From contig CAJIZV010000003.1 of assembly GCA_905181935.1 (NCBI GenBank), positions 1 through 64,000 on the forward strand: 64,000 nucleotides of DNA, written 5' to 3'. A program made the position numbers and the translations under genes. Within the stretch, counting starts at the first letter, position 1. Every line of letters starts with the position of its first letter. Under the pieces are notes generated by a model. That model was not told where the DNA came from. It was given only the letters and a program-made list of their open reading frames with translations, and made no database searches. The DNA is from an uncultured Amylibacter sp. Lineage in GTDB: Bacteria > Pseudomonadota > Alphaproteobacteria > Rhodobacterales > Rhodobacteraceae. Positions 9,745 to 20,778 of this stretch are shown here, in pieces.

Positions 9745-9773
9745 AAAACGAGGCCATTGTGCCTCGTTTTTTT
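9745..9773 (+). terminator. Rho-independent terminator of rpsT
   Basis: A perfect 10-bp stem (9745-9754 with 9761-9770, AAAACGAGGC / GCCTCGTTTT) closes a 6-base loop and runs straight into a T tract ending at 9773. Confidence 0.9.
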
Positions 9774-10086
9774 ATGCCTTGATTTTGAATGACTTAGGTG
9801 AGTTCCTAATTTGTTCACGTTGTTTGAGCCATCACGTTTGAATAACATATTTATATACCGAGTCGTTTATATCGAATCGGATTTCTATAGTGTTAGCAAG
9901 AACCCACGTCGCCCTATTAGGGTAGGCGATTATTTTGTTGAAATTTCAATATAATCAATGGGTTAAGTAAATATAAAAACCTTTCCGATTCTTTTCATGT
10001 CAACACAGAAGTTATCTTGAAATGTATCTTTCCTTCGTTCAAAGTCATTTTAGTGATTCAGAGTCAATTTAGGAAAGGGCTGTAAT
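9774..10086. other. 313-bp intergenic region upstream of the rhodanese-dnaA genes
   Basis: No gene is visible. Only a short GC-rich hairpin-like patch (about 9912-9930, CGCCCTATTAGGG..GGCG) and an imperfect direct repeat around CACGTT (9818-9842) stand out. GGAAAGGG at 10072-10079 is the ribosome site of the next gene. It has no clear DnaA box (at best TTGTTCACG near 9811, two mismatches), so an origin is not supported. Confidence 0.45.
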
Positions 10087-10521
10087 ATGACAACGATTAT
10101 AAATGCAAACCCTTCTGAAACTTGGACTGGCCTAGCAGAAAGTTCTGATGCGATATTAGTAGATGTCAGAACAAATGCTGAATGGTCATTTGTGGGCATC
10201 CCAGATCTATCACCTGTAAATAAACAGGTGAAGCTGATTGAATGGAACCAATTTCCCACAATGGCTCAAAATGAAGAGTTCGCATCACAGTTGATGGATG
10301 ATTTGAATGGTTCTGCGCCTTCAAATGTTTATTTCCTGTGCCGCTCTGGTGTTCGTTCACTAGCAGCGGCCGCTTTGATGATTGATGTCTTCGCCGCTCA
10401 AGGTTGGTCGGTGAACTGTATTAATGTGACTGAAGGATTTGAAGGTGATCTTGATTCTGATGTGCATCGGGGGAAACTAAATGGCTGGAAAGCCCGTGGA
10501 TTGGCTTGGCGTCAATCTTAG
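10087..10521 (+). CDS. single-domain rhodanese-like protein
   Basis: A 144-residue cytoplasmic protein with one rhodanese domain. DAILVDVRTNAEW (21-33) is the CH2-type motif, and the active-site loop is CRSGVRS with Cys85. Such proteins carry sulfane sulfur as a cysteine persulfide; the acceptor here is unknown. A good ribosome site (GGAAAGGG) precedes ATG 10087. The dnaA start follows 7 bases after the stop, so the two are probably co-transcribed. Confidence 0.85.
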   Translation: MTTIINANPSETWTGLAESSDAILVDVRTNAEWSFVGIPDLSPVNKQVKLIEWNQFPTMAQNEEFASQLMDDLNGSAPSNVYFLCRSGVRSLAAAALMIDVFAAQGWSVNCINVTEGFEGDLDSDVHRGKLNGWKARGLAWRQS

Positions 10522-10528
10522 ATAAAAC

Positions 10529-11899
10529 ATGGAATTTAAATTTATGGGTACTGAAATTTGGCCAATAATTAAATTGGCTCTAAGGAAAACTGTTGGTGAA
10601 GCTGCTTTTACCAACTGGATTAATCCATTAGAATTATCATTATTAGATGAATCTATGGCGCAATTTAATGCGCCTACTAAATTTATTGGTGATTGGGTTG
10701 CGCGTAACTATGGCGACGCTATTAAGCTTGAGTTTGCCAAACAAGGTGAAAGCATTGACCGCCTTTCGTTTGGTGTAAAAGCCAAATCTAGTGCAATAAT
10801 TACCCCTAAACCTCATATTACCCCAAAAGCAGAACGCACAAAAACTGGCTCAGCTGACCTACCTGGAGCAGCTTTAGATCCACGCTTCACTTTTGACAAT
10901 TTTGTGGTAGGAAAGCCTAATGAGCTTGCCCACGCTGCTGCGCGTCGTGTGGCAGAAGGTGGTGAAGTTTCTTTTAACCCCTTGTTCTTGCATGGTGGCG
11001 TTGGATTAGGGAAAACCCACCTCATGCATGCGATTGCTTGGGAAATAAAAAAACGTGACCCAAATGCTCGAATTTTATATTTATCAGCTGAACAATTCAT
11101 GTACCGTTTTGTCCAAGCGCTTCGATTTAAAGATACTATCAGCTTTAAGGAAATGTTTCGTTCGGTTGACGTATTAATGGTTGATGATGTGCAATTCATT
11201 GCTGGAAAGTCATCCACCCAAGAAGAGTTTTTTCACACATTTAACGCCTTGATAGACCAAAATAAACAGCTGATTATTTCTGGAGATCGTTCTCCTATTG
11301 ATATGGAGCATTTGGAAGACCGTATTAAGTCTCGATTGCAGTGGGGGTTAGTCGTAGATGTGCATCCAACAGATTATGAACTTCGGCTTGGCATTTTGCA
11401 ATCTAAGCAAGAAACTCAGGCGCGCTATAATTCAACTGTAGAGATCTCACCTGGTGTTCTAGAATTCATGGCACATCGCATTTCTTCGAACGTACGTGTG
11501 TTAGAGGGAGCTTTAACTCGTTTATATGCGTTTGGATCATTAGTTGGCCGCCCTATAACTTTAGAGATGGCCCAAGAAAGCCTATCTGATATTTTACGTG
11601 CTACAGATCGTAAAGTAACCATTGATGAAATTATTCGTAAAGTAACTGACCATTATGGCGTCAATCTCACCGATATGTTATCAGCGCGGCGTTCACGATC
11701 AATAGCGCGCCCACGTCAGGTTGCGATGTACTTATCAAAAAAATTAACATCAAAATCTCTTCCTGAAATTGGACGACGTTTTGGTAAGCGTGATCATACG
11801 ACTGTCATTCATGCAGTCAAAAAGATTGAAGAATTGCAGTCTATCGATAATCAAATAGCAAACGATTTAGAGGTACTCCGCAGGATGCTAGAGGGCTAA
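10529..11899 (+). CDS. dnaA: chromosomal replication initiator protein DnaA
   Basis: A 456-residue AAA+ initiator. The N-terminal domain covers about 1-90, followed by a short linker and the DPRFTFDNFVVGKPN start of domain III (117-131). Walker A is GGVGLGKTH (156-164) and Walker B is VLMVDDVQF (about 215-223). The C-terminal DNA-binding domain carries GRRFGKRDHTTVIHAVKKI, the DnaA-box recognition helix. The start 7 bases after the rhodanese gene has little ribosome site of its own, which suggests translational coupling or modest expression. Confidence 0.98.
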   Translation: MEFKFMGTEIWPIIKLALRKTVGEAAFTNWINPLELSLLDESMAQFNAPTKFIGDWVARNYGDAIKLEFAKQGESIDRLSFGVKAKSSAIITPKPHITPKAERTKTGSADLPGAALDPRFTFDNFVVGKPNELAHAAARRVAEGGEVSFNPLFLHGGVGLGKTHLMHAIAWEIKKRDPNARILYLSAEQFMYRFVQALRFKDTISFKEMFRSVDVLMVDDVQFIAGKSSTQEEFFHTFNALIDQNKQLIISGDRSPIDMEHLEDRIKSRLQWGLVVDVHPTDYELRLGILQSKQETQARYNSTVEISPGVLEFMAHRISSNVRVLEGALTRLYAFGSLVGRPITLEMAQESLSDILRATDRKVTIDEIIRKVTDHYGVNLTDMLSARRSRSIARPRQVAMYLSKKLTSKSLPEIGRRFGKRDHTTVIHAVKKIEELQSIDNQIANDLEVLRRMLEG

Positions 11900-12098
11900 T
11901 TTTGCAAATTAATGCTATATCAGAAATGAAAGTTTATTATATCTGGTCTGAAAATTAGCAATACTCCTGAATTATTAGCCAAGTATAATTGGTGACTGGC
12001 TCTTGACCCTGACTAAAATCCGTTGAAATGTCTTTTTAAGTTGAAGTTATGAAGTAATTGCGTCACTTTAATAGTCCGACGTAAAGGGGATTTAAGTT

Positions 12099-13217
12099 AT
12101 GAAAGTTAGTATTGAACGTAGTGCGCTTCTTAAAGCTATGTCACAGGCGCAATCTGTCGTGGAGCGCCGCAATACCATTCCAATTTTAGCCAATGTTCTA
12201 ATTGAGGCAGAGGGTAGTGAAATTTCATTCCGCGCCACAGACCTAGACATTGAGGTTGTATATAAAGTAGTTGGAATGGTTGAGCGTGCTGGAGCAACAA
12301 CCGTAAGTGCGCACATGTTACATGAGATTGTGCGAAAGCTACCAGATGGTGCAATGGTTGAGTTGGCTGATGACGCAACAGCAAATCGCTTGGATGTTGT
12401 GGCAGGCCGATCAAGTTTTTCTCTGGCAACGTTGCCCCGTGAAGATTTTCCAGTAATGGCAAATTCTGAGTATGCATGTAATTTTTCAGAACAAGCTATA
12501 ACATTACGTCGATTGTTTGATAAATCAAAATTTGCAATTTCTACTGAGGAAACGCGATATTATCTGAATGGTGTTTACATGCATTCATCAGATGGAGTGA
12601 ATGGTAAAGTTTTACGCTGTGTTGCTACAGATGGCCACCGTCTAGCGCGAATTGATGCAGAGCTACCAGAGGGTGCAGATACATTACCTGGTGTCATTGT
12701 TCCGCGCAAAACAGTTGGGGAGTTACGTAAGCTATTAGATGATGATGAAATAAAAATTGCAGTTTCTGTATCTGAAACAAAAATTCGTTTTGCAACTCCA
12801 GAGATAGTTCTGACATCTAAGGTAATTGACGGCTCTTTCCCGGATTATACACGGGTAATACCACAGGGTAATACGCGGCGCTTAGAGGTAGATGCTACTG
12901 AATTTGCGCAGGCTGTAGATCGTGTTTCAACTGTTTCATCTGAACGCTCACGTGCTGTAAAACTAACGTTAGAAGATGACAGGTTAGTTCTTTCTGTTAA
13001 TGCGCCAGATAGTGGTGCCGCCCAAGAGGAATTGGTAGTTGCATATACTGATGAGCGTTTAGAGATAGGGTTCAATGCTAAGTACCTTCTAGAAATAGCA
13101 GGACAAGTAGATCGTGAAAATGCAGTCTTTATGTTTAATTCTTCTGGTGACCCTACATTGATGCGAGAAGGTAATGATGAGAGTGCTGTTTACGTTGTTA
13201 TGCCTATGCGGGTGTAG
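12099..13217 (+). CDS. dnaN: DNA polymerase III beta subunit (sliding clamp)
   Basis: A 372-residue clamp protein with the usual N terminus (KVSIERSALLKAMSQAQ) and the hydrophobic-pocket C terminus YVVMPMRV. Length matches the three-domain clamp. It lies 199 bases after dnaA, a gap with no obvious DnaA boxes. AAAGGGG before ATG 12099 is a good ribosome site. recF follows after 3 bases. Confidence 0.98.
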   Translation: MKVSIERSALLKAMSQAQSVVERRNTIPILANVLIEAEGSEISFRATDLDIEVVYKVVGMVERAGATTVSAHMLHEIVRKLPDGAMVELADDATANRLDVVAGRSSFSLATLPREDFPVMANSEYACNFSEQAITLRRLFDKSKFAISTEETRYYLNGVYMHSSDGVNGKVLRCVATDGHRLARIDAELPEGADTLPGVIVPRKTVGELRKLLDDDEIKIAVSVSETKIRFATPEIVLTSKVIDGSFPDYTRVIPQGNTRRLEVDATEFAQAVDRVSTVSSERSRAVKLTLEDDRLVLSVNAPDSGAAQEELVVAYTDERLEIGFNAKYLLEIAGQVDRENAVFMFNSSGDPTLMREGNDESAVYVVMPMRV

Positions 13218-13220
13218 TAT

Positions 13221-14318
13221 GTGTCCCTTCTTGCTGTAACTGACTTGCGAATTTCGCACTTTCGGTCCCATAAAAAAATACACATAGAAACAACAGGTAG
13301 TCCTGTTGTTTTGTATGGTGCAAATGGTGCAGGCAAAACTAATATTTTAGAAGCTCTATCACTATTATCACCTGGGCGAGGACTTCGTCGAGCACGTGTC
13401 GATGATATGGCTCGAATGCCAGAAAGTTTAGGCTGGAAGCTCAGAGCAACACTTCGCTCACTAGGCCAAGTTCATGAAGTTGAGACTACTTATTCTGGAG
13501 ATGGGTCTCGCACTGTTAAGATTGATGGAAAAGCAGCTACTCAAACAGCTTTGGGGAGAATTGCACGGGTTGTTTGGCTTGTTCCTGTTATGGACCGTCT
13601 TTGGGTTGAGGGACCAGAAGGCCGGCGGCGCTTTATTGACCGCCTTGCAATGAGTTTTGAGCCCTCTCATGCAGATCATACCCTTTCTTATGATCGAGCA
13701 ATGCGAGAGCGCAACAGAATGCTTAAAGATGGTATATCTGATGCTGCATGGTATTCAGCTGTTGAGTATCGAATGGCTGATGCTGGAGCTCAAATTGAAA
13801 AAAATCGCCTATACACTATAGATCGAATAATGGAGGCACAAAATGGTGCTGAAACAAGCTTTCCTTCAGCTGAACTAGCATTAGTTGATTTAAATGGTGA
13901 AAATATAATAATAAGTGATATGCGAGATGCATTTGCCAATAATCGCCGTGCAGATATGATTGCAGGGCGAACTTTAATTGGACCGCACCGCGATGATGTA
14001 AAAGCAATTTATACTACCAAAGGAACGCCAGCAAAATTTTGTTCTACAGGCGAGCAAAAAGCACTTTTAGTGAGTTTAATTCTAGCTAATGGCCGCGCAT
14101 TAGCACAAGATTTTGGAGCTGCTCCAATTTTACTTTTAGATGAAGTTTCTGCGCATCTGGATGCTAACCGGCGCGATGCATTATATGATGAAATAGTTGC
14201 TCTAGGAGCTCAAGCGTGGATGACGGGCACTGGATCTGAATTATTTACCTCACTTGGCGCTAGAGCTCAGCATTTAGAAGTATGTGATACCCCAGAGGGA
14301 TCTATCATCAAGCCATGA
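13221..14318 (+). CDS. recF: DNA replication and repair protein RecF
   Basis: A 365-residue SMC-like ATPase of the RecFOR gap-repair pathway. It has Walker A YGANGAGKTNILEAL (about 32-46), the ABC signature region around STGEQKALL and Walker B PILLLDEVSAHLD. The GTG start at 13221 is chosen because it gives the standard LLAVTDLRISHFRSH N terminus; an ATG two bases upstream is out of frame. It is coupled to dnaN, 3 bases apart. Confidence 0.96.
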   Translation: MSLLAVTDLRISHFRSHKKIHIETTGSPVVLYGANGAGKTNILEALSLLSPGRGLRRARVDDMARMPESLGWKLRATLRSLGQVHEVETTYSGDGSRTVKIDGKAATQTALGRIARVVWLVPVMDRLWVEGPEGRRRFIDRLAMSFEPSHADHTLSYDRAMRERNRMLKDGISDAAWYSAVEYRMADAGAQIEKNRLYTIDRIMEAQNGAETSFPSAELALVDLNGENIIISDMRDAFANNRRADMIAGRTLIGPHRDDVKAIYTTKGTPAKFCSTGEQKALLVSLILANGRALAQDFGAAPILLLDEVSAHLDANRRDALYDEIVALGAQAWMTGTGSELFTSLGARAQHLEVCDTPEGSIIKP

Positions 14319-14531
14319 CTATTACCTTTATTCAGATGTAATTATTATTTATGCAATTTTTTTTGTATTCCTATGTTAGGAAATCTGATTTTAGTTAAAG
14401 CTGTGGATCAAATGTGTTACTTTTTGCTTCACCTAAAGCCATCTAGAAAATTAATATATGTGTTGGAATTGCATTAGTTTTAGTTGGGTTAATAATTGGC
14501 TTAACTTAACGCAAAATATTGTGCCATGTGC

Positions 14532-14560
14532 GTGACAATGTCCCCCATATCGTCTATATT
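14532..14560 (+). promoter_or_regulatory. predicted gyrB promoter
   Basis: GTGACA (14532-14537) and TATATT (14555-14560) are spaced by 17 bases, 27 bases upstream of the gyrB ATG. The rest of the recF-gyrB gap (14319-14587) shows only one DnaA-box-like TGTGGATCA (one mismatch) near 14401. Confidence 0.55.
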
Positions 14561-14587
14561 TAGTATATAACAACAGGATTAATCTAG

Positions 14588-17005
<2,418 letters not shown>

Positions 17006-17024
17006 TATAAATTTGTGAATTCAT

Positions 17025-17053
17025 AAACCTAAGTTTTTGCTTAAGTTTCTTTT
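17025..17053. terminator. possible bidirectional terminator between gyrB and the convergent DMT gene
   Basis: AAACCTAAG (17025-17033) and CTTAAGTTT (17040-17048) pair with one mismatch around a 6-base loop and are followed by CTTTT. The stem is AT-rich and overlaps the stop of the convergent gene, so confidence is low. Confidence 0.3.
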
Positions 17054-17916
17054 AGTCGAGCTTCACGCCAAAATGTAAACATGCCCATACCTATAACTAT
17101 GGACATTCCAATAAGTGTTAGACTATTTGGAATGTCTCCCCATATGAGATAACCAAGTGAAATAGCCCAAATCATGATAGTGTATCTAAATGGGGTAACA
17201 AAACTAACTTGGCCAATTCGCATTGCTGCGACTGCAAAAAAATATCCAACAAAAATTAAGCTACTTGCGATAAAAAGAAACATAATTTCAAATCCCTTCA
17301 TAGGAAGCCAGCCCTCATAAAATAAAGTTAATAGCCCACCAACAATTGTAACTGCGGTTGCGGTTATAAATACAACGTAAAGTGAAGAAACATTTGTGCT
17401 AAATTTACGAACAGTTAAGTCACGCGCTGTTACAAATAATACGCAAACCAATCCAAGTATTGAGTAAATATTAAACTCACTTGTACCAGGCTGGATAATG
17501 ATCAAAACGCCAATAAAGCCAATTATAATTGCGACACCCCTGCGCCAGCCAATTGCTTCACCTAAAAACCAAGCCGCTGCTAAAGTTACAGTTAGTGGCA
17601 ATGCTTGTAGTAGGGCTGTTATATTGGCGATTGGTAAATAGAATAAAGCTGTCAAAAATGAAATTGTTGCGCCAACCTCTGCCAATGTACGCAATGCTAT
17701 AAGTTTATGATCTGCTTTGTTGGGTATTTTGGTAAATATACCTTTGTGCCATGAGACAATTCCAATAAGAATAGTTGCAAAAAAACCACGTACAAAAATT
17801 GATTGATAAATTCCAATATCGGTAGAGGCAAACTTTATTATTGCATCGTTAATAGCAAAGCCTGCCATTGAAAGGCACATATAGATTGCGCCTGTAATAT
17901 TATCATTAAGCTTCAT
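17041..17916 (-). CDS. DMT superfamily (EamA) transporter
   Basis: A 291-residue inner-membrane protein with about ten hydrophobic segments in two EamA repeats. The first repeat starts at residue 8 and the second near residue 145, after IGFIGVLIIIQPG. Both repeats are typical of drug/metabolite exporters. The substrate cannot be told from sequence. It is convergent with gyrB and 66 bases downstream of the class II aldolase gene, with which it may be co-transcribed. A paralogue of the same family is at 60971-61843. Confidence 0.85.
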   Translation of the reverse strand: MKLNDNITGAIYMCLSMAGFAINDAIIKFASTDIGIYQSIFVRGFFATILIGIVSWHKGIFTKIPNKADHKLIALRTLAEVGATISFLTALFYLPIANITALLQALPLTVTLAAAWFLGEAIGWRRGVAIIIGFIGVLIIIQPGTSEFNIYSILGLVCVLFVTARDLTVRKFSTNVSSLYVVFITATAVTIVGGLLTLFYEGWLPMKGFEIMFLFIASSLIFVGYFFAVAAMRIGQVSFVTPFRYTIMIWAISLGYLIWGDIPNSLTLIGMSIVIGMGMFTFWREARLKET

Positions 17917-17982
17917 GTTATTTCTCGCGTATATAAAAACGCTAACGAGAGTGGTGTAAAATGCAAAGCTAATAGTTAATAA

Positions 17983-18741
17983 TTACGCAGAATAATCTGA
18001 GCCTTCTGTGTCTAGTATTTTCTTTAACTCCGCCAAATGGTGCTCACCTTGCTCTGGGTATTCATCCATTTCGGATGCTGTTTTTTCAGCTATTTCATCA
18101 GACAATATACGAAGCTTTTGCCCAGTTTGTAATGCGCGGATATAAGTTTCAGCAGCACGTTCAAAATAATACATACGGTTAAAGGTTTCAGCAACGGATG
18201 CACCAGTCACCATAATTCCGTGATTTCCCATTATCATCACAGTCTTTTTAGGATCCTGCAATAATGAAGCACAACGCTCCCCTTCTTCTTCTAAGGCTAA
18301 CCCGCCATATGCACTATCTATAACATAACGGTTAAAAAATGTTGCTGTATTTTGGTCAATGGGTAATAACCGACTATCCTCTAAGCTAGCAAGAACTGTT
18401 GCATGTATTGAATGAACATGCATTGCGCATCTTGCATGTGGGCAATGGCGATGTATGGCGCTGTGTAAGCCCCAAGCTGTAATATCTGGCGCATTTGGGC
18501 CATTTAATGTACTTGGGTCATTCGCATCTATAAGTAGCATATCCGTAGCTTTAATGCGCGAAAAATGCATTTGATTTGGGTTCATTAGAAATTTAGTACC
18601 ATCTTCGTTTACAGAAAGTGAAAAGTGATTAGCAACTGCTTCATGAAGGTTTAACTTTGCTGTCCAACGAAATGCTGCAGCAAGGTCGGTACGCTCAGTT
18701 TTATAATCAAGATTAGTTTTTACGCTATTTAGGTTGGGCAT
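17983..18741 (-). CDS. class II aldolase/adducin domain protein
   Basis: A 252-residue protein of the zinc-dependent class II aldolase family. Metal-binding His residues are in MHVHSIHATVLASL (about 142-155) and the third in GNHGIMVTG (about 196-204). The N-terminal stretch AVANHFSLSV is the usual sugar-phosphate-binding loop variant. Members include fuculose-phosphate aldolase and epimerases, but this subgroup is common in Rhodobacterales with unknown substrate. An AAGGAGATTTT ribosome site precedes ATG 18741. The amt terminator upstream implies its own promoter. Confidence 0.82.
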   Translation of the reverse strand: MPNLNSVKTNLDYKTERTDLAAAFRWTAKLNLHEAVANHFSLSVNEDGTKFLMNPNQMHFSRIKATDMLLIDANDPSTLNGPNAPDITAWGLHSAIHRHCPHARCAMHVHSIHATVLASLEDSRLLPIDQNTATFFNRYVIDSAYGGLALEEEGERCASLLQDPKKTVMIMGNHGIMVTGASVAETFNRMYYFERAAETYIRALQTGQKLRILSDEIAEKTASEMDEYPEQGEHHLAELKKILDTEGSDYSA

Positions 18742-18792
18742 TATAAAATCTCCTTGTCCTATATGAACTAAAAATTAGATATAAATGCAAAT

Positions 18793-18817
18793 AAAAAAAC
18801 CAGCCCCAAAGGGCTGG
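18793..18817 (-). terminator. Rho-independent terminator of glnK-amt
   Basis: On the minus strand CCAGCCC-TTTG-GGGCTGG forms a perfect 7-bp GC-rich stem (18800-18817) followed by a run of seven T (18799-18793), 32 bases after the amt stop. Confidence 0.92.
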
Positions 18818-18848
18818 CCAAGTTACTAGATTATTAATCTAGATGAGA

Positions 18849-20168
18849 TTATTTAATAATATCATATGCTGGCATACCTAATTCAGATATGTCCAAGCCT
18901 GTGATTTCAGCTTCTTCACTGACACGGATACCTGATGTTACTTTTAGGGCATACCAAACAATAGCAGAAGCGATGAAGGTAAATAGACCAATAACAATTA
19001 TAGAATATAACTGCGTTGTCAGAGATGCATCTCCATTTGTAAATACGACTGCAATTGTACCCCAGATGCCTGCAAACAGATGAACTGGAATTGCACCAAC
19101 AACATCGTCAATCTTTAATTTGTCTAAGAAAGGTACGCCAAACACTATGATTACACCACCGATTGCACCAATAATAGATGCAGAACCTAGAGTTGGTGTT
19201 AAGGGTTCAGCCGTTATTGCTACTAGACCAGCCAATGCGCCATTTAGGATCATTGTAAGGTCTGGTTTTTTGTACAAAATTTGTGTCAGGATTAATGCTG
19301 CTATTGAGCCTGAAGCAGCAGCTGCATTTGTATTTGCAAAAATTCTGGAAATATCAGCAACATCGCCCAATGAGCCCATTGCTAATTGTGATCCACCATT
19401 AAAACCAAACCAGCCCAACCAAAGGATAAATGTACCGAGTGTTGCTAGAGGCAAATTTGATGGCATAAATGGAACTGTACGGCCTTCTTTTGTATATTTA
19501 CCAATGCGTGGGCCTAAAATTAATGCTCCAGCTAGTGCGGCCCAGCCACCTACAGAGTGAACAACTGTTGAGCCAGCAAAATCTAAGAAACCCATAGCGT
19601 CTAGAAAGCCGCCACCCCATTTCCAAGATGCCTGTAATGGGTAAATTAAGCCTGTTAAAATGACTGTGAAGATTAAGAACGGCCATAATTTGATACGCTC
19701 AGCCAATGCGCCTGATACAATTGAAGCCGTCGCTGCGCAGAACATTAATTGGAAAAAGAAATCAGAGCCAGTCGATGCGTAAGAATAATCATCTGCGCCA
19801 GCCGCATCGATGCCAACTGCTTCTAAAACTGCAACCCCCCAGACACCTGATATGATACCCTCGGATGCCCATGTGCCTAATGGATACATCAAATTGTAGC
19901 CAACTAAATAATAAGCAATACAAGCAAAACCAAATAGACCCATATTTTTAGTTAATTGCATGGTCACATTTTTAGAGCGTACTAAGCCAGCTTCTAGCAT
20001 GGAAAAACCTGCAGCCATCCAAAATACTAAAAAGCCAGCCATTAAAAAGAGAAGAGAGTTAAGAATAAAAACAGTATCTGTAGGAACAGCTACCGCAATT
20101 TCTTGTGCGTGTGTAGCAGAGGCAATCAGCGATGCAACAGCCGCAAAAATTATAGTTCTAAGTTTCAT
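18849..20168 (-). CDS. amt: ammonium transporter Amt
   Basis: A 439-residue inner-membrane ammonium channel. A cleavable signal peptide (residues 1-21, ending SATHA) precedes eleven predicted membrane helices. Family signatures are GFSMLEAGLVRSKNVTMQLTKN (about 55-76) and DFAGSTVVHSVGGWAAL, carrying the first pore His; a second His lies in IPVHLFAGIWGT. It is the second gene of a glnK-amt operon with 23 bases between. The PII protein GlnK normally blocks Amt when nitrogen is plentiful. Confidence 0.96.
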   Translation of the reverse strand: MKLRTIIFAAVASLIASATHAQEIAVAVPTDTVFILNSLLFLMAGFLVFWMAAGFSMLEAGLVRSKNVTMQLTKNMGLFGFACIAYYLVGYNLMYPLGTWASEGIISGVWGVAVLEAVGIDAAGADDYSYASTGSDFFFQLMFCAATASIVSGALAERIKLWPFLIFTVILTGLIYPLQASWKWGGGFLDAMGFLDFAGSTVVHSVGGWAALAGALILGPRIGKYTKEGRTVPFMPSNLPLATLGTFILWLGWFGFNGGSQLAMGSLGDVADISRIFANTNAAAASGSIAALILTQILYKKPDLTMILNGALAGLVAITAEPLTPTLGSASIIGAIGGVIIVFGVPFLDKLKIDDVVGAIPVHLFAGIWGTIAVVFTNGDASLTTQLYSIIVIGLFTFIASAIVWYALKVTSGIRVSEEAEITGLDISELGMPAYDIIK

Positions 20169-20191
20169 TAGATTTTCCTTTATTTGTCTAT

Positions 20192-20530
20192 TTAAACAGC
20201 GCTGTCGCCTGTCTCGCCAGTCCGAACGCGAACAGCTTGCTCAACATCTAAGACGAAGATTTTTCCATCACCAATTTTTCCAGTTTTTGCAGTTGATTCT
20301 ATTGTTGAAATAACCTGATCAACTTCATTATCTGATACGACGATATCTAAGCGAATTTTTGGTACAAAGTTTACGGCATATTCTGCGCCACGATAAATTT
20401 CTGTATGGCCAGACTGAGATCCATAGCCTTTAATTTCCGTTACCATCATACCATTCACACCAGATTCAGTTAGCGCCTGCCGCACCTCATCGAGCTTGAA
20501 GGGCTTAATTGTTGCAATAATAAGTTTCAT
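20192..20530 (-). CDS. glnK: nitrogen regulatory protein P-II (GlnK/GlnB)
   Basis: A 112-residue trimeric PII signalling protein. The T loop has the uridylylation Tyr51 (RGAEYAVNF). The B loop (TGKIGDGKIFV, about 83-93) and RVRTGE near the C terminus bind ATP/ADP. It begins with the PII start KLIIATIKPFKLDEV. Linkage to amt supports the GlnK name. GAGGGAAAC precedes the ATG as ribosome site. An inverted repeat lies just upstream (20546-20564). Confidence 0.96.
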   Translation of the reverse strand: MKLIIATIKPFKLDEVRQALTESGVNGMMVTEIKGYGSQSGHTEIYRGAEYAVNFVPKIRLDIVVSDNEVDQVISTIESTAKTGKIGDGKIFVLDVEQAVRVRTGETGDSAV

Positions 20531-20545
20531 GTTTCCCTCACTTTA

Positions 20546-20564
20546 CGCAAACATTAGGTTTGCG
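20546..20564 (-). promoter_or_regulatory. 7-bp inverted repeat upstream of glnK, possible operator
   Basis: CGCAAAC-ATTAG-GTTTGCG is a perfect 7-bp palindrome with a 5-base spacer, 15 bases upstream of the glnK ATG. The geometry (arm, N5, arm) resembles NtrC-type sites but the bases differ from that consensus. It may act as an operator or as a 5' UTR hairpin. Confidence 0.45.
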
Positions 20565-20778
20565 CTGAAAGTAAAAGGAAACAAAGAATAGGGAATGTTC
20601 AATAAAATAGGGATAGGTAAAATCTGAAAATATACAAATATGTATAATATTTAGGCAGTGATATATATATGCTTATTTTTTGATCATAAGTTTAGTTGTT
20701 TGAACATCAACTAAAGCTCTACAAATTTGAATAACATCTGTATCTTATATGTGATGTACCTCAAAAGTCTGATAAAAT

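Noticed and set aside
12136..12477. Long antisense ORF inside dnaN, and similar antisense frames inside recQ, amt, sulP and colD/manC
   Set aside because: These are shadows of real genes: no ribosome sites, low-complexity or Cys/His/Leu-rich translations and no recognisable domains.
9774..14587. Replication origin in the dnaA region
   Set aside because: Only weak DnaA-box matches were seen (TTGTTCACG near 9811 with two mismatches; TGTGGATCA near 14401 with one). No cluster is present in the gaps before dnaA, between dnaA and dnaN, or between recF and gyrB. A GC-skew plot of the full chromosome would be decisive.
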